Source of the DNA: CAIWHR01 sp963726775
GTDB lineage: Bacteria > Pseudomonadota > Gammaproteobacteria > Burkholderiales > Casimicrobiaceae
Assembly (NCBI GenBank): GCA_963726775.1
Contig: CAVSDL010000001.1
Span: 248,001-312,000 of the forward strand
Length of the DNA: 64,000 nt
Reading direction: 5' to 3'
The translations under genes were made by a program, and so were the position numbers. Shown piece by piece: positions 27,130-35,753 of this stretch (positions are counted from its first letter, which is position 1; each line of letters begins with the position of its first letter). Below the pieces are notes generated by a model that made no database searches, was not told where the DNA came from, and saw only the letters and a list, made by a program, of their open reading frames with translations.

Positions 27130-28176
27130 TCAGTGGGTGCCGACGATCCGGCCCGTGCGCGCGGCTTCGACGATGGCGTCGGTCACGCGCAGGTTCTGCA
27201 ATCCGTCGCGCACGGTGACCCGCGGCTCCGCTTCGCCGCGGATGACCGCCGCGAAATGCTCGATCTGCCCGGCCAGCGGATCCTTGCGCTCCACTTCGAC
27301 CACGGCGGTCCGGAACGGCTTCCACCACGACCGGTCTTCAGGCTTCGCGTAGTACTTGAGCCGCATCGTCGGCACGCCCAGCGAGCCGCTGGTGCCGATG
27401 ACCGCGTAGCAGTCCTCGTCCGGATACGTCGCATAGCTCGTGTTCTCCTGCGAGGTCTGCTCCCAGCTCTTCGCGCAACCCGCGGTGTCGGAGAGCAGGA
27501 ACGTGCCGAGCGCGCCGTTGACGAAGCGCAGGTTGATCGCGACCGTGTCCTCGACCGGAAAGCCGCGCGTCGCGTTCGAGGAAAATGCCTGCACCGCCGC
27601 GATCTCGCCCACCATCGCGCGCAGGTTCGCTACCTCGTGGATCATGTTGATCAGGATCGGGCCGCCGCCGGGCTGCCGGCGCCACGGCGCCTCGTCGAAG
27701 TAAGCGTCGGGCTTGCAGAAGACGGCGCTGCCGATGACGCCGATGATCGGCCCGAGGGTTCCGGAGCGGATGACCTCGCAGGCCTTGTGCAGGATCGGGC
27801 TGTGAATGCGGTGATGGCCGACCAGCATCTTGACGCCGCCCTTTTCGGCGGCGTCGCACAGCCGGATACCTTCGGCCAGCGTGTGCGCGATCGGCTTTTC
27901 AATTAGCGCAGCGACGCCGGCCGCGATGCATTGGAGTCCCTGCTCGACATGCATTTGGTTGGGGGTGGCCAACACGACGCCGTCGGGCTTGTCCTTGGCG
28001 AACAGCTCCGCCAGCGTGCCGTACAGAGGCACGCCAAGTCGCTTCGCCGCGTCGGCAGACTTCGGCGAGACGTCGACGATCGCCGACAGCACGCTTCCGC
28101 GGCTCTTCCCGATTTCCTCGGCGTGGCGCAGGCCGATAAGGCCGGCACCGGCGACGGCGATTCGCACCTTCTTCAC
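27130..28176 (-). CDS. Gfo/Idh/MocA family NAD(P)-dependent oxidoreductase
   Basis: 348 residues. N-terminal Rossmann fold (VAVAGAGLIGLRHAEEI-like start), the EKP motif with its catalytic Lys (ALIEKPIAHT), and a C-terminal alpha/beta domain with HEVANLR containing a conserved His. Family members oxidise cyclic polyols, sugars or inositols. Its place between TRAP transporter genes and the shikimate-type dehydrogenase suggests it oxidises the imported hydroxylated ring compound. Confidence 0.9.
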   Translation of the reverse strand: MKKVRIAVAGAGLIGLRHAEEIGKSRGSVLSAIVDVSPKSADAAKRLGVPLYGTLAELFAKDKPDGVVLATPNQMHVEQGLQCIAAGVAALIEKPIAHTLAEGIRLCDAAEKGGVKMLVGHHRIHSPILHKACEVIRSGTLGPIIGVIGSAVFCKPDAYFDEAPWRRQPGGGPILINMIHEVANLRAMVGEIAAVQAFSSNATRGFPVEDTVAINLRFVNGALGTFLLSDTAGCAKSWEQTSQENTSYATYPDEDCYAVIGTSGSLGVPTMRLKYYAKPEDRSWWKPFRTAVVEVERKDPLAGQIEHFAAVIRGEAEPRVTVRDGLQNLRVTDAIVEAARTGRIVGTH

Positions 28177-28252
28177 CGGCGAATCCCCGGTATCGGGTAC
28201 GCATCGATACGCGGCGTCCGTAACCCGGCCGATGCCATGCGCGAGTTCCCGG

Positions 28253-29554
28253 TCACCCCGTGTAGCCGAGCAGCCTCGGGAGGAACAGCACGGTACTGGG
28301 CACGAGCGTCATCACCGCGAGCGCGCCGATCATCACGTACAGGAACGGAATCACCTCGCGCACCATGTCGCGCAGCGGCACGTTGGCGATCTTGGTCATC
28401 ATGAAGAGCAGCAGCCCGAACGGCGGCGTGACCAGCCCGATCATGATGTTGACGACGCAAATCACGCCGAAATGCACCATGTCGATACCGAGCGCCTGTG
28501 CAGTAGGTATGAGCACGGGGAGGATCACGAGGATGATCGTCGTTCCTTCGAGGAAGCAGCCGAGAATCAGCAGCAGAACATTGACCATCAGCAGGAACAC
28601 GAGCGGCGACAGCTCGTATGCCTTCAGCATCGCGCTCAGAGTCTTCGGGATATTCTCCGATGTGATGACGAAATTGAACACCATCGCGCCGGCGATCAGC
28701 ATGCCGATCGACACGGTGACGCGCGCACTGGAAACCAGCGCTTCGTAGACGTCCGTCGCTCGCAGGCTGCGATACAAGAATGCTGAGACCAGCAATGCGT
28801 ACGCGGCGGCGACCGCAGCGGCCTCGGTGGGCGTGGTTACTCCGCTCCACATGCACCCGAGCAGGATCACAGGCATCAAGAGCGCAGGGAATGCCTGCCA
28901 AGTCACGCGAGGCAGATCGCGCAGCGGCACGGGCTTTTCAACCGGGAAGTTGCGACGATTCGCCACGAAGGCAATGAGGCCGCTCTGCACGGCTCCTAGG
29001 AGCAAGCCGGGTATCACGCCACCGAGGAAGAGGTAGCCGACCGAAGTGTCCGAAATCAGCGCAAAAAGCACCAACGGGATCGACGGCGGGATGATCGGTC
29101 CGATGACGGACGATACGCAGGTCAGCGCGGCGGCGAACGCCGGCGGATACTTCCCGTCGCGCGTCATCATCGTCTGCATCAGCTTGCCGGAGGCCGCCGC
29201 ATCGGCAAGCGCGGAACCCGACATGCTCGCGAGGACGATGGCCTGCAGGACGTTCACCTGCGCGAGCCCGCCGCGGAAACGCCCGACGATCGCGTTGCAG
29301 AAGCCCAGCAGCCTTTCCAGAATGCTGCCGGTGCTCATGAACGAGGCGGCGAGGATGAATAGCGGGATCGCAAGCAGCAACTGGCTTGCCATCATGCCGT
29401 TCAACAACTGCTCGGCCGCGGTCCCCATATCGAGCCCCGACACGAACAGCCAGAGTATGGATCCGCCGATCATCGCGTAAGCGACAGGCAGTCCGATCAA
29501 GCTCAATCCGACGATGGCGACGAGCGCAAGGGATAACGGGCTGATCAGGTTCAT
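28253..29554 (-). CDS. dctM: TRAP transporter large membrane subunit (DctM type)
   Basis: 433 residues with about a dozen hydrophobic segments, and DctM hallmarks such as IPLFILAASFMSTG, GSALADAAASG and GPIIPPSIPLV. It forms the ion-coupled channel of a tripartite periplasmic transporter with DctQ (4-bp overlap with the preceding gene, ATGA) and DctP. Such systems import carboxylated substrates, which fits an acid as the pathway's growth substrate. Confidence 0.93.
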   Translation of the reverse strand: MNLISPLSLALVAIVGLSLIGLPVAYAMIGGSILWLFVSGLDMGTAAEQLLNGMMASQLLLAIPLFILAASFMSTGSILERLLGFCNAIVGRFRGGLAQVNVLQAIVLASMSGSALADAAASGKLMQTMMTRDGKYPPAFAAALTCVSSVIGPIIPPSIPLVLFALISDTSVGYLFLGGVIPGLLLGAVQSGLIAFVANRRNFPVEKPVPLRDLPRVTWQAFPALLMPVILLGCMWSGVTTPTEAAAVAAAYALLVSAFLYRSLRATDVYEALVSSARVTVSIGMLIAGAMVFNFVITSENIPKTLSAMLKAYELSPLVFLLMVNVLLLILGCFLEGTTIILVILPVLIPTAQALGIDMVHFGVICVVNIMIGLVTPPFGLLLFMMTKIANVPLRDMVREVIPFLYVMIGALAVMTLVPSTVLFLPRLLGYTG

Positions 29555-30069
29555 AGTCCGGAGCCCGCCTTGGTGATGTCGGCTTCTTCGGCGGCCTCGC
29601 CGCGGAGCGCACCCACAATCGCCCAGACATAGCGGACGATTACGGCCACCGCGAAGACGATGTAAATCGAATAGAGGACGTCGAGGCGGATCTTGAGGTA
29701 CGACGTGCTCTCGACCTTCATGAATGCCACGTATTTGATAGTGGCGGGCAGCGCCATGCCGAACAGGGCCACCGCCGCGACGGCAACGATGAGGCCGATC
29801 ACGCGTCGTCCGACCGAACTCAAACTCCCCGAAATGAGGTCGAATCGGACTTCTTCTGCCTCCTTGAGCCAGAACGAGGATCCGATCAGCACCATGTACA
29901 GCCAGGTGATGACGGACAGCTCGGACGACCAGCCAATCGGGAAGTTGAAGAAGTAGCGCAACACGATCTGAATGAGGAACGCGACGAACATGATGCCGAG
30001 CAGGCCGGCTACGACGTTCTCCGCTCGGCGCCGCATCCAGTCGACGGCGCGCTGCATGGTGGGATGCAA
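29551..30069 (-). CDS. dctQ: TRAP transporter small membrane subunit (DctQ type)
   Basis: 172 residues, four transmembrane helices, with the DctQ features ELSVITWLYMVLIGSSFWLKEAEEVRFD. It pairs with DctM in the inner membrane and overlaps it by 4 bp. The DctP gene lies 124 bp upstream. Confidence 0.92.
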   Translation of the reverse strand: MHPTMQRAVDWMRRRAENVVAGLLGIMFVAFLIQIVLRYFFNFPIGWSSELSVITWLYMVLIGSSFWLKEAEEVRFDLISGSLSSVGRRVIGLIVAVAAVALFGMALPATIKYVAFMKVESTSYLKIRLDVLYSIYIVFAVAVIVRYVWAIVGALRGEAAEEADITKAGSGL

Positions 30070-30193
30070 GATCTACCTCCCTCTTTTCCCCGGCATCGGA
30101 TTCGCGCCGGGAGTGCTCCCGCGTTGGCGTTTCCTGCGTTCCGGATTCCCGGGATTCCGCGGGCCGGACACACCGGCCCGCGGCACGCCGACG

Positions 30194-31183
30194 CTACTTG
30201 ACCGCGGCGATCTTGTCGAGGATCCCCGGCGCCCAGGACTTCGCCTCGTCGGAGGCAAGGTACACCTTCTGCGCGTAGGCGCGGAACGCACCGACATCCG
30301 GAGTGTAAATCTCGAGGCCCAATTTCTTGAAGCTGTCGGCGAGCTCCGTCTCCTTCTTCAGGTGCTCCTGGACGCTCCACGCCAGCGCTTTGTCGACCGC
30401 GGCCTGGAAGGACTTCTGCTTGGCCGGACTCAGGCTGTTCCACGTCTTGAGGTTCATGCACAGCACGTCGAAGGCGATCAGGTGCGAGGTCAGCACGATC
30501 TGCGACATCACCTCGTAGAACTTCACCGCGTTCACGTTGGGCAGCGGGTTGTCCTGGCCATCGACCGCGCCGGTCTGCAGCGCCGTGTAGGTCTCGGCGA
30601 ACGCGAGCGGTGTCGGGTTGGCGCCAATCGAGCGGCCAAGCAGCTGCCACGCGTCGCCCGGCGGCATCCGCAGCTTGATGCCGGCCATGTCGGCCGGCGT
30701 GCTGATCTTCTTCTTGGGCTTCAGGCCGACCTGGCGGGTGCCGAAGAACGTCGGCCCGAGGATCTTGATCTTCAGCTGGTCCTCGGCGTCCTTCTTCATC
30801 TGCGCGCCGAGAGGGCTCGCGAAGAACGCGAGCACGTGGTTGGCGTCGCGGAACGTGTAGGCCGACGTCAGGACGGACCATGCGGGCATCTGCTTGCTGA
30901 TGTCCTGCGGCGCGATGTTGCCGATCTCGAGATTGTCGCGCTGGAGCGCAACAAGCTCGGTGCCCTGCTTGAACAGGCTCCCCATGTAGTAGGGCTCGAG
31001 CCGGTAATCAGCCGAGAGATCCCTGATGATCATGTTGAACATTTCTGCGCGGATGTCCTTGTCCGAGAACACCGCGGACATGCGGATCTGGGGCTTGTCT
31101 TGCGCCCACGCAGGGACGATCTGGGTTGCGGCAAGCGCGGCGCCTGCCTTGAGCACGGAACGACGATCGATCTTGAAATCCAT
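30194..31183 (-). CDS. dctP: TRAP transporter periplasmic binding protein (DctP type)
   Basis: 329 residues. Tat-type signal (DRRSVLKAGAALAATQIVPAWAQ), then the DctP fold with ALQTGAVDGQDNPLPNV, a family hallmark next to the conserved Arg that binds the substrate carboxylate. It captures an organic acid in the periplasm for DctQM. The gene lies 43 bp downstream of the TetR gene, so the TetR protein probably controls it. Confidence 0.93.
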   Translation of the reverse strand: MDFKIDRRSVLKAGAALAATQIVPAWAQDKPQIRMSAVFSDKDIRAEMFNMIIRDLSADYRLEPYYMGSLFKQGTELVALQRDNLEIGNIAPQDISKQMPAWSVLTSAYTFRDANHVLAFFASPLGAQMKKDAEDQLKIKILGPTFFGTRQVGLKPKKKISTPADMAGIKLRMPPGDAWQLLGRSIGANPTPLAFAETYTALQTGAVDGQDNPLPNVNAVKFYEVMSQIVLTSHLIAFDVLCMNLKTWNSLSPAKQKSFQAAVDKALAWSVQEHLKKETELADSFKKLGLEIYTPDVGAFRAYAQKVYLASDEAKSWAPGILDKIAAVK

Positions 31184-31226
31184 GACTTCCTCCTTGGTGA
31201 AAACGGCAATTACCGGGCCAGCAAGC

Positions 31227-31886
31227 TTACTCGGGCCTGAGCCAGCTCAGGACCATGTCGACCACCATCCGGCGGCGCTTGGGCACATCCCCCTTCGCGC
31301 CCATGGCCCGCTGGAAGATGGCGCCGAAGGTGTACTGATTCGTGACGTTGAACATCCCGAGCGCCGCGATCGACATGTGGACTTCGATCGGATCCACGTC
31401 CGCGCGAAACGTGCCGTCGGCCTGACCCCGCGCGATCACGGCGCCCAGCGTCTCGACGATGGGCCGGTTGACGGTGCGCATCGCCGGGGATTTCTTCATG
31501 TGGCGCCCCTTGGCCTGGTTTTCGGCGACCACAAGCCGGACGAAATCCTCGTGTTCGAGATAGTAGTTGTAGGTGAACTCCACGATGCAGCGGATCGCCT
31601 CAGCCGGCGGCAGGTGGTCCAGATCGAGCTTGATCTCGGCGGTGCGGATTTCGGCATACACGCGCTCGAGCACGGCCAGGTACAACCGCTCCTTGCCGCC
31701 GAAGTAATAGTTGATCAGGGCGCGGGTGGTGTCGGTGCGCGCCGCGATCGCGTCCATGCTGGCGCCCTTGAAGCCGCGCGAGGCAAACTCGACGGTGGCC
31801 GCCGCCAGGATACGGGCGCGGTTGGCTTCCGGCGCCTTGGGCTTGCGCATGGCGGTGGTGCCGGCCGGTGAAACATGTGTCGCCAT
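31227..31886 (-). CDS. TetR/AcrR family regulator
   Basis: 219 residues. N-terminal TetR helix-turn-helix (RILAAATVEFASRGFKGASMDAIAARTDTTRALINYYFGGKERLY) then a C-terminal helical ligand domain. It is encoded inside the catabolic operon between the TIM-barrel gene and dctP. A near-perfect palindrome (GTTAA-T-TTAAC) lies 30 bp upstream of its start and is a candidate operator. Its ligand may be the transported acid or a CoA derivative. Confidence 0.9.
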   Translation of the reverse strand: MATHVSPAGTTAMRKPKAPEANRARILAAATVEFASRGFKGASMDAIAARTDTTRALINYYFGGKERLYLAVLERVYAEIRTAEIKLDLDHLPPAEAIRCIVEFTYNYYLEHEDFVRLVVAENQAKGRHMKKSPAMRTVNRPIVETLGAVIARGQADGTFRADVDPIEVHMSIAALGMFNVTNQYTFGAIFQRAMGAKGDVPKRRRMVVDMVLSWLRPE

Positions 31887-31915
31887 GCAATCCTCGAAAT
31901 TGACAAAGTCGCAAG

Positions 31916-31926
31916 GTTAATTTAAC
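31916..31926. promoter_or_regulatory. Palindrome upstream of TetR gene, candidate operator
   Basis: GTTAA T TTAAC, a perfect 5-bp inverted repeat around one base, 30 bp before the tetR ATG and after the end of the TIM-barrel gene. AT-rich in a GC-rich context. Assignment to the TetR protein is inference. Confidence 0.4.
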
Positions 31927-32123
31927 AGATACGCCAATTCGCGGCAATGCATGCTTTTCCTGCAGCGCAGCATCGGCGCGGTGCAGAGATCCTATGGTGT
32001 CGTCGTGCCGATCCCGAGGAATTCCAGGCACTCCGCCGTGGTCTCGAGCCGCATGCAGATGCCCGACTCGCATGCCCCACCCGCGCCCGCGTGCGACCCG
32101 CAGCGGCGGCTTGACGATTCGGG

Positions 32124-32986
32124 TCACGCCGCGCTTCGGTGGTGACGCTCGATGTCCTGCCGGCCAGCAATTTCTGTCGACACCGTCGAGATGGCGGCGC
32201 GCGACCAGCAATGCGAGCCGCGCGACTTCCTCCGGCCCAACCGCCTGGGTCAGCGCGACACGCGGAATTTCCAGCGCATAGGGAATGTCCTGCGGCAGGC
32301 AGTCCAGGATTCCACGGACGTCGATGCCGCCTTCACCGGGAAATTGCCGCTCGTCGCGCGCGGTGCGGATGATGCCGTCCATCGTCGGCGGAATTTCCCT
32401 GGCGGCGTCGCAGACGTGTGCGAAGCGGAACCACTCGCGGGGCAGCTTCGCGAGCTCGTCGACGCTCGAGTCGGAGCGCCCGAAATGGAGCATGTCGATG
32501 AGGATGCCCGCGTTGTTCCGGTTCACAGCTCGCACGACCCGGGCCGCGGTGGCGAGGTTGCCGGTCTCGGTCCAATGCGGAAACTCCAGGCTCACGAAGA
32601 TGCCGAGCGGCTTCGCGAGATCGCACAGCCGGGCGAAACGCTCGGTCGCACGCTCGCGATCAGGATCAGGCAACTGCGCGATGATGTGCTTCGCGCCCAG
32701 TTCGGCGGTCGCTTCGAGCTCGGGAACGAAGTCGTCCGGCCCGAGCTTCGGTTCCATGCGGAATAGCTCGCCGTCGTTGACGACGACGCCGGTGGCGGCG
32801 AGTCGGGACTTTGGTTTCCCTCATCAGCGCCTTGTCGCGCGCGAGGTCGTACAGCACCTCGTCCGGCGTGACCCGCGTCATGCGCAGGCCGACGTACCGG
32901 TAGCCGGTACGGGCGGCCACGTCGACGACCTGGGGCGGCGTCAGCGACAGCACCGTAAGATGAGCGAGAGAGTAGTCGTGTCTCAT
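32124..32986 (-). pseudogene. Sugar-phosphate isomerase/epimerase-like TIM barrel, frameshifted at about 32805-32807
   Basis: ATG at 32986 with AAGGAG upstream. The frame breaks in a CCC run (GGG at 32805-32807, plus strand). Dropping one base continues RLAATGVVVNDGELFRMEP. Metal-binding residues of the xylose-isomerase-like family are intact: Glu in VSLEFPHW, Asp and His in LIDMLHF, His in FAHVCDA, Glu in YALEIPR. The 3' end is uncertain: a second +1 near 32190 would give a stop at 32124, otherwise the frame runs on toward the TetR gene. The fold includes isomerases and 3-dehydroshikimate dehydratases. Confidence 0.75.
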
Positions 32987-33010
32987 GTTGCGCTCCTTCG
33001 GTAGCGGCCA

Positions 33011-34792
33011 TCAATCCGCGGCGACCGTTCCGGTGCTGGCGTGATGCACCTTCTTGCCGGGCGAGTAGATGTCCATGATGTTCCAGTGGCCTGCCGTGGG
33101 CACGGGTTCGTTCTGCATGTAGGCGTCGATGACGAACGGACGCTTCGACTTGATCGCGCGCTCCAGCGCCGGCTTGAACTCCGCGGCCGACGTGATCTTC
33201 ACGCCCTCGACGCCGTAAGCCCTGGCAATGGCCGCGTAATCGGGCGACCAGGGCTTGCCGTTCTTCTCGAACACGGTACCAAACGTCGTCCCGTAGTGCG
33301 CCAGTTCGAGACCCGCGATCGTCCCGAATGCGCAGTTGTTCATGATCACCCAGATGACCGCGATGTCTTCCTCGAACGCGGTGGCGAGCGCGGCCGGGTT
33401 CTGGCCGAAGCCGCCGTCGCCGACGAGCGCCACCACGACCTTGTCCGGCAGGGCCACCTTCGCGCCCAGCGCCGCGGGCGAGCCGAAGCCCATCGTCGCG
33501 AAGCCGCCCGGTGTGAATACGGTGCCCGGGGTGTAGATCGGATACTGCTGGGCCATGCCGTTCTTGTTCCAGCCCACGTCGGTGCAGAGGATCGAGTCAC
33601 GCGGCGCCGCGGCGCGCAGGTCGGCGAGAATCCGTTCGGGCCGCATCGGCCAGGCGTCGCTCTCCATCGCCTTCCTGTTGCCGGCAACGAACTGCTTGCG
33701 GTTGGCGGACATTTCGGCCACCAGCGTCGGGCGCTGCACACCCTTGGGCGCGAGCTTGCGCGCAACGCGGTTGAGCACCGACAGCGCGGACTTGAGATCG
33801 GCGACCGCGCCGATCGCCACCGGGTAGTTGCGCCCGATTTCGGTCGGGTCGATATCGATGTGGATCAGCTTCGTCGGGGGAAAGTTGAACGTGTATTCGT
33901 CCTCCCAGGAGCTGCAGTCGGCTTCGGAGAAGCGCGTGCCGAGACCGAGGATCCAGTCGGCGCCCTTGCACTTGTCGTTGATGAACCGGGTGCCCCAGAA
34001 CCCGGTCATCCCGAGGATCAGTGGATGGTCGTCGGGCAGCGCGCCCTTGCCCATCAGCGTGTGCGCGACCGGCAGCGACAGCTGCTCGGCGAATTCGCGC
34101 ATCTCCGCCGCGGCGTCCGCGATCAGGATGCCGCCGCCCGCGTAGAGCAACGGCATCTTCGCCGCGAGGAGCTGCCGGACGATCCTCTCGGCGGTCTCGT
34201 CGTCGAGCGACGGCTTCTGCACCGACCTCGCGTTCAACTGGACGCGCTTCCACAGAGCGACGTCGATCTCTTTCGAGAAGATGTCCATCGGCACGTCGAC
34301 CAGCACCGGGCCTGGACGGCCGCTCTCGGCGAGCGCGAACGCCTTTTCGATGATCTCGGGGAAGAGGTGTGGCGAGTCCACGCGCCACGCGCGCTTGACG
34401 AACGGCCGGTAGATCTCGTACTGCGACGCGTCGGCGTGCAGGTTCACTTCCTGGTGCGGGTGCTTGCCGAAGTAGTGCGTCGGCACGTCGCCGGCGATCA
34501 CGACCATCGGGATCGAGTCGAGCGCGGCGTTGGCGACGCCGGTCGCGGCGTTGGTGAGGCCGGGGGACAGGTGTGAGAGCACGACCGACGTCTTCTTCGT
34601 CGCCCGCGCGTAGCCGTCGGCCGCGTGCGCGGCGATCTGCTCGTGCCGCGTGTTGACGAACTTGATCTTGCTGCTCTTCGACAGCGCCGCGAGCACGGCG
34701 ATGTTCGTGTGGCCGCACAGCCCGAAGATGTGCTCGACGCCGCGGGCTTCGAGATACTTGACCAGCTGGTTCGAGATCAGATCCTTCTTCAT
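33011..34792 (-). CDS. Thiamine-diphosphate-dependent enzyme (acetolactate synthase/2-hydroxyacyl lyase type)
   Basis: 593 residues from the ATG at 34792; the frame is open further upstream but that part is a shadow of the next gene. N-terminal ThDP domain has the catalytic Glu in TRHEQIAAHAADGYAR. The middle domain is ADP/FAD-like, and the C-terminal domain has the ThDP signature from GDGGF to the NN pair (VIMNN). Such enzymes decarboxylate or cleave 2-oxo or 2-hydroxyacyl compounds. Next to an acylating aldehyde dehydrogenase, a product aldehyde is likely. The exact reaction is unknown. Confidence 0.85.
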   Translation of the reverse strand: MKKDLISNQLVKYLEARGVEHIFGLCGHTNIAVLAALSKSSKIKFVNTRHEQIAAHAADGYARATKKTSVVLSHLSPGLTNAATGVANAALDSIPMVVIAGDVPTHYFGKHPHQEVNLHADASQYEIYRPFVKRAWRVDSPHLFPEIIEKAFALAESGRPGPVLVDVPMDIFSKEIDVALWKRVQLNARSVQKPSLDDETAERIVRQLLAAKMPLLYAGGGILIADAAAEMREFAEQLSLPVAHTLMGKGALPDDHPLILGMTGFWGTRFINDKCKGADWILGLGTRFSEADCSSWEDEYTFNFPPTKLIHIDIDPTEIGRNYPVAIGAVADLKSALSVLNRVARKLAPKGVQRPTLVAEMSANRKQFVAGNRKAMESDAWPMRPERILADLRAAAPRDSILCTDVGWNKNGMAQQYPIYTPGTVFTPGGFATMGFGSPAALGAKVALPDKVVVALVGDGGFGQNPAALATAFEEDIAVIWVIMNNCAFGTIAGLELAHYGTTFGTVFEKNGKPWSPDYAAIARAYGVEGVKITSAAEFKPALERAIKSKRPFVIDAYMQNEPVPTAGHWNIMDIYSPGKKVHHASTGTVAAD

Positions 34793-34845
34793 TGCCTGCT
34801 CCTCGGTTGCTTGCGACCGCGGCTCCTGCCGCGCCACGTTGTCGT

Positions 34846-35703
34846 TCAGTCGTTGCCGCGCGTGCCGCCGGCTCCAGGCACGGCGCGGCGCGCCGGTCCG
34901 GAATAGCGATACGGAATTTCCCGTGGCATGGGCCCCTTGATCCGCACGCCCTTCTTCTTCTGCTCCCACGCGTGCGCGAGGATGCCCACGGCGCGCGACA
35001 GGATGAACAGGCCGCGCCCCAGCTCCGGCTCGAAGCCGAGCTCGCAGAAGATGACCGCCGTGATGCCGTCGATGTTCATCGGGATGTGGCGTCCCTTGAT
35101 CGCCTTCAGCGCGGCCTCGACAGCGTGCCCGATCGCCGCCCAGCGTCCGCTGACGGCTCCACCAGCCTGCGCCTTCGCCACGAGCGCAAACAGCGGCGCG
35201 GTGCGCGGGTCGATCGGGTGAAAGCGGTGGCCGAAGCCCGGCACGATCTTCTCGCCGGCGGCCATGCGGCCGCGGATGATCTTCCCGGCTGTCGCGACGA
35301 GCTCGCCGTCCGGGCCCGCGGAACTGTCGATCTCGCGGTAGAGCTCCATGCACTGCTCGCCCGCGCCACCGTGCACGTCGTCGAGCACGTTGATCGCCGA
35401 GGCCATCGCACCGTTGACCGGCAGGCCGCACGACACCGCCATCTGCGCGATCGCGATCGACGGCGCGTGCGGGCCGTGGTCGACGCCGGGCACCATCGCC
35501 GCTTCGAGCAGGTCGCCCTGCGCGCGCGTCGGCAGCTCGCCGCGCAGCATCAGCCAGATCATGTCGGGAAAGCGGACGTTGCCGATCAGCTCCTCGATCG
35601 GATAGCCACGGATGGCGATCTTGCCGGGATGGATGTCGATGATCGCCGTGTCCCACCACGCGCTGCAGTCGGCAACGAGTTGTTCCGGAGATTTCGTGGG
35701 CAT
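34846..35703 (-). CDS. Citrate synthase-fold protein, citryl-CoA lyase-like
   Basis: 285 residues from the ATG at 35703, shorter than citrate synthase and of citryl-CoA-lyase size. The catalytic triad of the fold is kept: His in DDVHGGAGEQ, His in PGFGHRFHPIDPR, Asp in MNIDGITA. It ends with AHAWEQ as in the family. It should cleave or form a citryl/malyl-type CoA ester. It is flanked by the acylating aldehyde dehydrogenase and the ThDP enzyme with short gaps, so the three probably act in sequence. Confidence 0.82.
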   Translation of the reverse strand: MPTKSPEQLVADCSAWWDTAIIDIHPGKIAIRGYPIEELIGNVRFPDMIWLMLRGELPTRAQGDLLEAAMVPGVDHGPHAPSIAIAQMAVSCGLPVNGAMASAINVLDDVHGGAGEQCMELYREIDSSAGPDGELVATAGKIIRGRMAAGEKIVPGFGHRFHPIDPRTAPLFALVAKAQAGGAVSGRWAAIGHAVEAALKAIKGRHIPMNIDGITAVIFCELGFEPELGRGLFILSRAVGILAHAWEQKKKGVRIKGPMPREIPYRYSGPARRAVPGAGGTRGND

Positions 35704-35753
35704 GGGTGTCTCGTTGGGCCGCAAGGCGTGGGGGATACCGCGGAGGTGCGCGA